Shown in pieces: positions 26,399 to 37,520 of a DNA stretch of 64,000 nucleotides. Position numbers and translations under genes: made by a program. The stretch's first letter is position 1. Every line of letters starts with the position of its first letter. The notes below the pieces were generated by a model. The model saw only the letters and a program-made list of their open reading frames with translations, was not told the DNA's origin and did not search any database. Location: positions 4,424,501 through 4,488,500 of the forward strand of contig NC_051101.1 in assembly GCF_901709675.1 (NCBI RefSeq). Reading direction: 5' to 3'. Origin of the DNA: Syngnathus acus. Lineage: Eukaryota; Chordata; Actinopteri; Syngnathiformes; Syngnathidae.

Positions 26399-26447
26399 AA
26401 AATGAAGTTTGAACAATTTTAGTCTAAAATTGTTCAAACTTCATTTT
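26399..26447. repeat. Perfect 49-bp palindrome
   Basis: The left arm 26399-26422 (AAAATGAAGTTTGAACAATT...) and the right arm 26424-26447 are exact reverse complements over 24 bp, with a single T between them at 26423. The match stops at 26398/26448. It is not bounded by any other repeat I can see. Confidence 0.95.
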
Positions 26448-26449
26448 CT

Positions 26450-27503
26450 AGACTCTATATCAAAATTAAATTGTACACCCGACTAAATAGTACTGAACTC
26501 CTGCATATGCTTGGGCTTTCTGTGAAAAAAATAACACGTCCTAACATGTCTTATAATTCAGATTAAAAACACTATGTCTCATGTTAAAATAAGAAAAAAA
26601 TCTTTCTATGGTACTTTCCACCATGGTGTTATCCCTGGGGAAAAGTGCCACAATTTGGTACTGTGAGTATTAGTTATTGTGGTGTCTTTTGTAGCTTTTC
26701 ACGATGAAAATGCAGAAAATTAGACATTGAACCAACCTGAATTGATGAACCTTCTGCCACTACCCAGGAATTTCAATTGATTTTAAAAAAAACATACAAA
26801 ACAAACGATACCTTTGTTTGTTATCACAACTTGAACTACAAGATGATATTTCAAGTATTTTTTTTTCTTCCTTGCTAAATAATATAAGCCATTATTTTTA
26901 GTTACATTGTGTTGGAAAAGTTACTACTGATTGCATATTGACTCGACGCATTTTACCAGATCTGCAGCAAAATGAAACATGATCTTCCTTACCAAATCCA
27001 AAGCTGAAGTTAGATAAGATAGTCTGTGGCCCATTTAAAATCTTCCAATTCTTGGAATGTGTTTAATGAAACTGCCTCATCTGTCGCATCAGCTATATAA
27101 TAATGTAATATTGTAAACATTTGTGACTGAAAAGTTTTCCTTATTTTTTTATTGCCATTCGGGGCTGCAGCAGCCTAATCGAGACAATCGACTTACATGT
27201 CAAATTGTCTCTTAATTTAATGATTGTCACAATGTAACAATCTAGTATCTGACTTTGGTTGTACATTTCACATTAATATAAAAGAGCAGATGAGAAGTAA
27301 CCAACAAAAAATTGTAAAGAGTGCGGTGCAGAGATACAAAAACACCGTGAAAGAAGAAGGATACATTTAGCAAAAAAAAGCAATAGGTCATGTTTCTTTG
27401 ACACAGTTGCACTTTGGGGGAGAAATTATAACAATTTGTAGCTTTAATTTGCAAGATTGTGGCTGTGACGGCAGAGTTAAAACTACATAGCAAGTAAATG
27501 TTC

Positions 27504-27535
<32 letters not shown>

Positions 27536-28940
27536 TACACACACGCACGCGCACACTATGAGTGGCTGCTGGCTTCGCTTTTCAGTTTGCATGGATGAAA
27601 AGAGCTGGAATTACAGCTGTCAATTCAGATGGAGATCAGGTGGCAGGGATGAATGAGGAAACAGCAAATAGTAGCTCTGGGTTTATACATTCGCACATGT
27701 GCACCTACACAGGAGAAATAATGTGCGCATGAATGCATGAATGCTTAACATAAATTTGATTCAAAACATATTTCTCGACTAAAGGATGCGCTCAAAGATT
27801 TTCACTGATTGTGGAATTTTAGCTTGCCACCATTCAACTTTTAAAGAAAAATGGCAAATGTAGATAAAACATTTTCCAGTTGTCTCATCATTCAACAGTG
27901 AGAATACACAGATTGTTCCCAGTATGTAATAAGTGCCAATATTCCATGCACACTTCTGCATTTGATATGATTCAAAGTGTTCAATGTGCGACTGACAACA
28001 AGAGAATTTTCCCAAAGAGAGTAATTAATTTCCTGGCACCTCAGTTGTGAGAGCTTGCAAGGCAAATGAAACAATGAGTAGGGGGGGGGGGGCACTCCAC
28101 TGCAGATTTCAATGCTAATAGACAGATGCCAATCTATCTCTCAGTCTCTCCCACTCCCCCTGTTCGACATGTGTGCTTCTTGGCTGAGAGACTCCAGCAT
28201 TTGTTTTACCCCGCACCCACCCTTTCCCTCTTCCCATGTGTGAGAGCCTTGGGCAAAGCAGTCAAAAGAGACACCAGTCCCTCCCAGTTTGTCATCTCCC
28301 AGTATGTGCAAGTGTGAACGGACACAGAATGTGCTTGTGCTGATACACAGAAAACACACAATGTGGCAACAGATATGTTCAGAATAATTTGTTGTGGAAA
28401 AACTGCACTGTGATCTCATGAATATTATTCATGATGAAATGTTACAAATAGAAGACTCGTATCTTTGGCAAGTGTATCGGCATGTCAATGGGGAACTCAG
28501 GTTTGTTTGAGGGAACGCATGCCAGTGTGCCGTGTATGTACTAGTGCGCCCCCTAGCACGCTGCTGGGGCTCATTCATTTGTTTCCCCCTCCTCCTCCCG
28601 CTCTTCTCTTGCCCTACATATCAGTCCCGGAGAGAATAGCCCCGTCTAACACCCGGCTTCACAGAGACAATGTTTTGTCATGTTTTATATCATTCTACTA
28701 ATGGCAAAAAGGCAGCCCCCTCGACAAAAGACTGCTCTATCCCTAAAGATCTCTGGTAGCAAATATGCTGCGAAAAAAAAAAGATGACTTGCCTTAACTG
28801 AAACCCCAGTTTAAGTAATTAAACGCTATTGTTTCAAGTGAGAGGCCAATGGTCACATTGTAAAAACTGAATAGACGAGAGAGATTTTAGTAAGAGAGAG
28901 AACCAACAGATGGTAGATTTGGCAAGGCCTCCACCATGCA
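26450..28940. other. Non-coding; microsatellite and G-run only
   Basis: A G13 run lies at 28080-28092. A 19-bp palindrome TCATGAATA-T-TATTCATGA sits at 28416-28434. No gene. Confidence 0.4.
27504..27552. repeat. (TA)n(CA)n microsatellite
   Basis: Short TA run, then about 15 CA units, then mixed CA/CG to 27552. Confidence 0.9.
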
Positions 28941-28941
28941 C

Positions 28942-29350
28942 TTAAAGCGGAAGTCAAGTCTATTTTTTTCTATGCGCCCACAGAATTTAGATTAATATTG
29001 TGTTTGTGGAATATGAATTAAGCAGCAAAAAGTTTTCATCAACCTCAGGGACGGCGGCAATTTTGCCACTTGTTGTCGACTGAAAATGACATTACAGTGA
29101 CGTTTACAAACATTACATGACCATGTCCAGAAAATAGGTGCGCTGAGATGGTCATTACCTGACGGCTTGTGATGTCATTTTTAGTCGACAGCAAGTGGCA
29201 GAATGGCCAACCCCTCAGATGGTCAAAATTTAGTGTATTTCTGTAGTTAATTTATATTCCACAAATGCAACACTACACAAAATACTGTTTAAATTAGTGG
29301 GGGTGCATAGAAACATGTTATTGTATTGTTTTCACTTCCTTCCCCTTTAA
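28942..29350. mobile_element. 409-bp fold-back element with TTAA ends
   Basis: Starts TTAAAGCGGAAG and ends CTTCCCCTTTAA. Almost the whole length is an imperfect palindrome: for example TTTGTGGAATATGAATTAA near 29005 mirrors TTAATTTATATTCCACAAA near 29250, and GCCACTTGTTGTCGACTGAA near 29066 mirrors TTAGTCGACAGCAAGTGGC near 29190. No coding capacity is seen. TTAA at both ends may be a piggyBac-type target duplication, though it could be part of the terminal repeat. Confidence 0.75.
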
Positions 29351-29487
29351 TGTAAAGTGTGTCTGGATGAACAAGAACCCAGCAACATCTCTCACATTAA
29401 CAAAAGTTCAGACAGGCTGCACATTGAGACTGCGCTCATGACATTACAAGCTTTTATTGTATTGTTTTTTCTTTTCTTAACACTTGT

Positions 29488-29575
29488 GGGCAGCAGGATG
29501 GAGTATTGGTTAGGATTTTGGATTCCTCCCACATTGAAAAAAAACATGTAACTTGACTGAAGACTCTAAATTGAT
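29488..29575 (+). repeat. Dispersed repeat, internally deleted copy
   Basis: Begins GGGCAGCAGGATGGAGTATTGG, a tRNA-like head of the same family, then jumps to CCTCCCACATTGAAAAAAAA and GAAGACTCTAAATTGATG. The middle of the consensus is missing. Confidence 0.45.
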
Positions 29576-30297
29576 GCAGCAATAGATAGAAATTGGAAAA
29601 TGTTGACTTCTGAAACAAATACAACAAAAGATGAGCATGTTGTTTTATTTGAGCATTGTATTGAGAAACCAGAGAAACATACGCACACATACACACAACC
29701 TTGTAAAGTGACCTATTTGTGATAATGTGTGACCTGCAAGTGTCTATCAGTGCAAATTTGTGGCGCATTCTAGACAGTCCCATCAGAGTAGAGGCCAGGC
29801 ATCACCCCATCCCCTTTTTCTGCTGCTGTGTGTTTTCTTTGTATTTGTGTGGTTAAGATGCGTGCAAACAAAACAGATGTAAAGAAGTGAGCAAACACTA
29901 TGATTGAGGAAGAATACGATGAGGAAAGGGATCACACAAGGCCTGAAGCTCATCAATTTTGTGTCATCTGAAAAGATGAATTGTTGGGAGAAAAAGATTC
30001 TCCATTGAAAACTGCATATTTTCATTCCTCATTTTCTTCCGCTCCTATTTCACACGGGGTGCAGATGCCTTAATTGTGCTTGCTCTTCAAGGCAGCTTTT
30101 TCACTTGCTCTTGATAAGTCTTTGATATTCCGTGCTTCACTAATTGTAGTCGCTGCAGTACATCTATCTTTTTTCAATTTCCTGATAATTAGCCTCTAAC
30201 TCTTTCATCTGTCTTTTCAAGTGCACTAAATCTCCCTCTCTAATGAAAGTTACACGGAATCCAACAAGGTTGACGGCTGGTAAAGAGAAGAAAACTG

Positions 30298-30327
<30 letters not shown>
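30298..30327. repeat. (CT)n microsatellite
   Basis: About 15 uninterrupted CT units. Confidence 0.95.
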
Positions 30328-30328
<1 letters not shown>

Positions 30329-31373
30329 ACTCTCTCCCTTCTCGCCGGAGGCAGGCCCTGTCCTTGGGTTTCGAACGAGAAAATATTCAACCTAAAAAAC
30401 ACAGGAGCCGTTTAATAAGAACACGCTTGGAAATGACTCTACTTTAATGGATGGGAGATGTGAGGTGAGTGGAGGAGCTAACCTGGAGCGATCCGCTAAA
30501 AAGATCAAAAACACTCAGAAATCAGTCAAAGCCCCTGCTGCTCTCCCAAAAGACTGCAGTCCTATCCACGAGCTCCAAGTAATGAGCCTGACTAAAATAT
30601 GACTGAAAAGACCGTTTTATGTCTTGCGTATGAGAACATGTTCACACAATATCACTTGAGTGCAACACCCGAGTTTGTACTCCAGCGTTCGACTTTAGAG
30701 TTTGGTGGAATTTATTCTTTGTAAATGTTTGTTAAGAAGACTTCAGACCTGGAAGAAGACCCGCTAGAAAGTCTGTGTGAAGTAGAGTGAATGTCATTCT
30801 CATAGTTTTGTCTTTTGATATAGGTTTTCCATGCAGGAAATGTGTTATTGGTAGCATTACAAAGAGAAATGCAAACAGCGACAAGATGAGAGGAGAAGAG
30901 AGAGGAGAAAAAAAAGACATCAAAATTGATTTTTCAATCATGCTCGCTGTTTCAAGAGGGCGTCACGTGTTCTAATGACCTCATCCCTCTTGTACTGATG
31001 TGAGTTATTTCGTACCGGGCCATTTTAAACTGAGAGGAGTAAGGTGGATGGGTATGTGTGGGGGTTCGTGTGGCTGCTAAGTAGGGCTCAAAGCGGTAAA
31101 AAGGAAAGGTGGGGAGGGCTAAGGGGATGGTTAACAGGGTCATTTAGATTGGAAAGGAGATCGATACCGAGAGGTAGAGACGAGGTGTGTCTCTGTCACT
31201 GTGATGTGTGGCTTCTGTGCGATTATGTGCGAGAGAGGGAAAGTGCGTGTGTTTGTGTGTGTGTCTTGTGAACAATGTTACTCTCTGCTAATGACGGGAA
31301 CTTGTGTAATTGAAATTTGCTGTAAATGCTAGAATAGCATCCACAAAGAAACATGTGCTTTTCATGGAATTAG

Positions 31374-31409
31374 TTTGTGTGTGTGCGTGTGTGTGCGTGT
31401 GTGTGTGCA
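31374..31409. repeat. GT/GTGTGC microsatellite
   Basis: Imperfect GT run with regular C interruptions. Confidence 0.85.
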
Positions 31410-34349
31410 TGTTGTTGTTGTTGCATGCAGCTGTGCATGTGCCTGTGCTGCAACACAACATTCAGCAAACATACAAGACTGGGAGGCAAAATTGTTCACA
31501 CATCATCTTTAATGAGTGAGTAGTAAGGTCACCGGTAGTTAAACTATGAGTAGTTTCATTTGAGTGTACACTAAGCATCTCCTATGAACAGAAATATTGT
31601 TTTTTTGAGAACTTAACTGTATTTGAGAATAATAAGTACGAGCAAAAAAGGAGCACACTAAGTAGGTTCAGTCATAGACAGGTCATAGGTCAGGGTGAGT
31701 GACTGAGAAGCTTGTGAAGACTGCATGCTGTGTGATGATCAAAGTCTCCTCTGCAGGCAGGAAGTGTGCTGACATAGCTGCTTTGATCCGACTGTAGGAC
31801 ACACTCTGTAAACATATTTAGCAAAGAGAAACACTTGACTTCACTTTCATAACCAATATTTATTTATGTCTTATTTTTCTTGTATTTCTGACATTGGCTC
31901 AGCAACAACACTTACAGTGAGATTATATATATACAAGCTGAGAAAGGGCAAACTCGTGCAAAGGCCTAAAGATTTTCCACTTGTAAAATCAAAAGATTAA
32001 AGCAAACAAAAGCAATTAAAAAGGTTAAGTTTGTATTCACCTGAAAAGCTTTCAAATGTAGAGGTTCTATTGTATGTTGCAAATTGATATATTCATACAA
32101 ATACTGCATGTCTACATTGATCTGTAAAAATCAACAAGAAATTTGAGTGTCCATTCTGCAGTCACATTAGATACATATCAAATTTATGTACGCTCGTGAA
32201 AAACACCTGCGTTATATTTGAAAATAAAAAAATCCGAATTGTGCTATTCACGTTGCATTAAAAAGAACTGATACATGTCAGGATTGACCTGCGGTGTGAA
32301 TCTTTTTGACAGCCTTGTTATTTTCTCTCAGAATCATATTCCAGCAGTTCTCTGGCAAATCTGGATCTACATTTTTTGCTACCATCTCTCTTATGGTGGG
32401 AAAGGGCATTCCCACAGCAGGGGCAGTTACTCAATTGTACATTTTCACTGTGTGAGGAAATGCTACTCATTACACCATTGCAATCTTGTCTTCTGTTCTA
32501 ATGGTCCTTATTGAGAACACAACTTTACAATACCCTCCAGGGAAACTCACACAGTCTCAATGTTCATGCAGTTGTTTTTTTCCACCTATAAAGTTAGCAA
32601 TCTGAGGATTCGGTTTCATGCAGATTTGAGCAAAATACGACTTAGGGGCCACATCCAGTCTGACCACAGTCTCTCACTAGCCTTCATCATGACGTTGAAG
32701 TCAAAATAAAATCTAAAATATGTAGTGCTTTTGTTTTATTTGGAAGTTGTCCTTTTAATTTATGTGCATATGTGGGCTTTGGTACAAGCAGGGTAGTGAG
32801 TTTTGGCTTCTTTGTGACTTTTGTCTGCGCTGTGACCAATTTAGTGATGTTTTTGTTATATACAGTGACTTTTTGGAGCAAGCAACTATTTTCCTCCCCA
32901 AAAGAGACCATGACAACAATGGTCCTAATGTTAGCAACATTTTTATTTCCTTCACGGAGGAGGGAAGAGGCCCAAGTGGCCTGAAAATACTGCACGCAAA
33001 TTGTAAGTTTTACAGAGCGTACATATTGGCTGTGTTTTAAGTCATCAATGTATCATTAGACATTTCGTCAATGATATTGTAATTCCCACTTTCTGTGTGT
33101 GTATATGTGGGAGAAGCATGTTGGAGAATTCATGTTGGGTTGATCGTCAGCGAGTGTTCCAGTTTCAAAAGCATTCAATAACAGATTCCATCAATAAAAA
33201 AAAAAATAGTTGGGGTTTTTGAACACAATCTAAGATCTCTGCAAATTGTTCTTTTGCTTATTTCTTCAGATGCTAACCCAATGATGAGAACAGGCTCCTT
33301 CGATATATCACCTGTTTTCTGTCACTATTATTAATAAATTCTATCAATAAACTGTCAAGAAATCAGCCTGGCACAATAAACCTCTTCATAACAGCTTATT
33401 TAATAGATTCTGACAGCTTTGATTGACAGTTTTCAACAGGGATGTGCTCGCATGAAGAACAAATGTTTGATTTCTTTTGATAAGTCAATATGCCAACTAG
33501 TCTGCAAATGTCTTTGTCTTGGATGAAGACAATGAAACATGATGTCCTCATGTTCATCATGTTTGACATAAAATTAATCTGTTTCAAATGAGAGCCATCA
33601 ACAACATGAGTGAATATGCTTTCCAAATTGACACATTATATGGCATACCGACAAGATGGTAATGAAGTTTGATAGGCTTTCAAATGAACCATTGGTTATT
33701 ACATTTTTTAGGAACACTGCCCCCAGCAGGAACTAGCTGATTATACAATTATCAATACACATAATGTTGTGGAATTTGACTGATGTGAACAATTGCTTAA
33801 AAGAATCTCTGGGTTGTAAATGTCATAACTTGATTGCTAAATATGCAATCATAACTCAGATTTATTTACACTTGTTTTTTTTTTTTAGAACACAATAGCA
33901 AAGGCAACCTAAACCAACCTGTGGTGTGAGTTTTTAACTTTTAAGGACAAATAGCTGCATTTAGTGCATGCCATTTTTCCCTGTTACCATTTTATTTGAG
34001 CTAATTTAATTTCATTCTCAAGGGTGTGAAAACTCTCTGCCCCTTCAAACTTTCAGAGTATGTAATTTTGTGTAAAACAGTCGCACTTTAGGCATTCTCT
34101 ACCAGGCAAATTAAATGGGACCCTGTGGGGTTGTGTTGTAGAGTATTAAGTAATGCTTATTGATGTTTATTCTCAGAGGGAGCCGTGTGGGGAAAGAAAT
34201 ACCTCTCGTCTTTGATTAATTTCCCCCCTTGCTTTACGTAAACGATGAAGCCTAAGCGAAATTGCTCGTTAGCCATGACTGAGAGAGACTACAATTGGAG
34301 CATCTCTCTTTAAAACCTTGTGTTGTTTTCCATAAAAAAGTGCTTTTAT

Positions 34350-34515
34350 ACTGACAAAAAAAAATTACACACGCACAAAAGTGAAAATATGTGAAAACAA
34401 GGTCACTATTGTTCTCAGGAGAGCTCAAAATCTTGAATTTTTTTTGTACTGACTAAAAAAATACACACACTGAAAAAGTAAAAAAAATAAAAACGAGGTG
34501 AGAGAGAGCTAGATT
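34350..34515. repeat. Degenerate tandem duplication, about 100 bp
   Basis: TACTGACAAAAAAAAATTACACAC (34351) with downstream AAAACAAGGT...GAGAGCT is echoed by TACTGACTAAAAAAATACACAC (34447) with AAAACGAGGT...GAGAGCT. A diverged two-copy duplication. Confidence 0.55.
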
Positions 34516-35869
34516 TACAAAACAGTGGATGAATATATACTAAAAACAATATTGTGTGTAGTAATTTTCCTTAATTAACACTTGATAGAATCCAAAAATT
34601 GCTAGCCATATGTGATGGGCAAAATGTGTTGGTTTCCTCCTCTCTGTATCATTCCTAAATGTCCCTGTGTGTTTCTGCTTCAGTGGCTGCTGGACTGACA
34701 CTGCTCCCCACATCCAAATATGTTCGGTCTCTTTGCTGCCTGCCCCTTGTGCCAGTCTGTCATCTTGCCCTCCCTCTTTCATGGCATACGTGCACACACA
34801 CATACAAGCGCACACCTATTGGAAAAACTAGAAAGGCATGAGGAAAATGACTGTTGCTGTGACAACTATAGACTAACCTTCATAATCTCCCCCTGCTCTT
34901 TAACACAAATGCGTAATGCAGTATAACATAAAATACATGCAGCAGACACAAGTTAAGAGCCTCCTGAGGGATATATGATAGTTTTACTACCTTTTATGCA
35001 TTGAGCACTCCATATTGCTTCTCATTTGACTGAAGGAGTGAATTAAAAAGGTTCACTCCGATGTTAGCTATGAGTGATGTGATCTATAAGTGCTTTAGAA
35101 CAGCAGAGATACACTCTTAAGATATGATGGCAAGCAGAATTAAACCATCCAAGCTGAAAATCACGGCAAATCACTGCAGTCACTTGGCTTAAAGCTTTAA
35201 CTAATGCTGTCACTTCATGCGCTTCTTCAGTGGTACAGAAGCTTTGATGCTGTTTAACAATGCTAACTTTGAAATAGCAATAAGTTGCAGTGGTCCGTGC
35301 ATAAGAAACTTACAGCACATGTTGAGGATGTATTACAATTAAAAACTGAGAGAGTTGACACATCGGGCCCTATTTTCACGTCTAGCTTATGTCTAGCGGA
35401 TAGTGATAGAAAAATGAAGCCTCAAAATTGCTTCATGAACCAGTTGTATTTTTAGATTCCTCTAGATGAAATTGTTGGTTTTAAAATAAAGGGATTTAAG
35501 AAATGGCAAGTCTGTGTACTTTCAACGCAAAGACAGACAAAATTCCCAACACATTAAACTAGACCTTGCAACACATGCATCAAGTTGTGGTGGGAAATTG
35601 AATAGCCTCCCTCTCAAACAAATATAAACATCCCTTTAAAGATCCTAAAGTACTCAATGTACAGGGAAACAGAGATAAATATGTTGGGTGAGTGACTTTA
35701 GTCTCCCTTTGCAGCTACAAGTGTTTAACTGCTAGCCACTCCTTTGATTTTGAATTGTGCACTCATTTATTTTCTACCACTATATCCTGTTCAGGGAGTC
35801 TGTAGGAATATTTGCATTCTCCCAATAGACCAATTGATAGGTCAGGGAGGTCACTGCATGGATGAAAGG

Positions 35870-36075
35870 ACCTAGCTCACAATCTCTGTTGTAGTTCATC
35901 CATGCCAAAAATGTTTGGCAGAATTAAAGCTGTGGTTCTCAAGTTGCTCCACGGCAAATGTATCCAACCAACATGGACCTTTGTTTGTGCAGTGTCTTCT
36001 CCAGACTGATCCCACAAAGTTAAAAGTCCAATGATGAATTTTCCCAAATGTCTTGATAAGCTGATGACAACAAAG
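35870..36075 (-). pseudogene. Tc1-like transposase relic
   Basis: Minus-strand translation gives AYQDIWENSSLDF, then LWDQSGE, then after a deletion and frameshifts LPNIFGMDELQQRL. These align in order with the Tc1-transposase segments YQ-ILDN-MLPTLWEQFGD and LNPIEHLWDELERRL of fish elements, as I recall them. The middle part with the second catalytic Asp is mostly deleted. No intact frame and no terminal repeats were seen. Confidence 0.5.
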
Positions 36076-36479
36076 TTTGAACATTCTTATGTTTAGTTTC
36101 AGAAACTCCACTCTAGTGTACATAACAAACATCTTTGTCCCCTCATAAAACTTGCTTTATTTGGGAAATAAGCACGCAATGGATTGAAGGGAGCTGCTGT
36201 GAAGCAAGCAGTGGAGCGGCACTTTTATCTCACAGCAAGCAATTTTCAGTTCTAAACTTTTATTTTGCAAAGGAAAACAAGTGTTATTTATTTTCGGACA
36301 GTGTTGCATCAGTCAATTAAGTTCTGACCCGAGATCTGTATTTCCTCATCCTGCACCCTTATCCTCAGAGCATTGTGTGATGTGTTGGTGTGCCTCCCCC
36401 TGCTGCTTGTTTGAGCGTCCGACTTGTCCATGCTATGTTCTGCTCCTTCCCTTTCTGTCTTAAAACAATGACGGCTTTG

Positions 36480-36620
36480 TGAAAGCCGGCCTGTCGCGGG
36501 CCTTCAATAGCAGCCGGCTAATTGCTGACCCTAACAGTCCCAATTAGCACTTACAAGCTCGGCGCAGGGGCCCATGGGAGCTGTCTACGCAGATGTGGGG
36601 ACGAGTCGCGGCCACAGCTG
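36480..36620. promoter_or_regulatory. Candidate conserved non-coding element
   Basis: A GC-balanced block containing two inverted homeodomain-type octamers, GCTAATTG (36518-36525) and CAATTAGC (36541-36548), and paired GCCGGC sites (36485, 36514). Its texture differs from the AT-rich surroundings. Conservation itself cannot be judged from one sequence. Confidence 0.25.
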
Positions 36621-37339
36621 CAGCGTCTGAAGCACAAAGCAGCCACGCGGCAGCAGCAGCCACGCATAGCCGTGTTGCCCTTTTGGCTTTTTTTTTTTTT
36701 TTTTTTTTAAACCCCCGTTGTCTATCCTTCCATTGCATTCCTTCTTTTACCCATCTTTTGTCCTTCTGCCCAGTCGGGCTCTTTACTGACATCCCCAGAG
36801 CCCTCCTTGAGAGATCTCTTGAAGTGTGGGGAATCAGAGGCAGAAGAGCGCTCAGGGAATGCTGGCTGAGTGAGAAAAAAGGAAGGGCTGAAAACAGTAT
36901 TACAACAGCAACAAGCGTGTAATCGGTCCTCTTTTTACAGTGGCTTCTCGAGGAGCGTGAGGGCTAATGTGCGCAACTTAGACTGATATTTTTTGATAAC
37001 GCTCCACATTTAGTAACTGGCAAATCTATCTGGCTGCCGATTCCACTTTGAGTGTGAAATGTGATAAAGACATATAGCTCCCCACTGATAAGGGATAAGC
37101 AAGGAGGAGTTGGAGTGTTTGACGCACAAAAAAAGTCTGTCAAGACATCGGAAGTTTGGTGATTGTACAAGACATAATTCCACAGCTAAAAGGGGAGAAG
37201 TGGAAAAAACACGAGAAGAAGAAGATGATTAACGTGGGCCGGACTGCTCGTCCCTCATCTATTCTGTTATCTTCGTTATTTGGAAGGCATTAAAAGAGGC
37301 CAAGGATGGCAGCTTTGGGAGAGGGGCTCAGGAGGTGGG

Positions 37340-37520
37340 GGAAGTTCTGTGCGCTGGGATACTAATTACAGTGTCCACTAATAGCGCCTCAAGTAAACCA
37401 GGCCAATGCATCTTGCTTGATGAGAACATGCATCAAGCAGCTTAATTGAGAGTAAAATGAGGCAGGCATGCCACAGGACCTATTAATCAACATTGATGAA
37501 TGAAAGTGTAATTAGATGTG
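37340..37520. promoter_or_regulatory. Candidate conserved non-coding element
   Basis: Holds TAATTAC, TTAATTGA, ATTAATCA and TAATTAG cores within 160 bp. It also has a 9-bp inverted repeat TGCTTGATG/CATCAAGCA-like (37414-37422 / 37431-37439) with an 8-nt loop. Suggestive of a developmental enhancer, by inference only. Confidence 0.25.

Larger units (their letters stand above)
29580..35865. other. Non-coding, nothing recognised outside listed repeats
   Basis: No reading frame over 109 codons and none with a domain. 30000-30600 has a denser, non-repetitive texture around the CT run. 31700-33900 is AT-rich. Confidence 0.4.

Noticed and set aside
28416-28434. 19-bp palindrome as an operator
   Set aside because: AT-rich palindromes of this size are expected by chance over 64 kb, and no gene is nearby.
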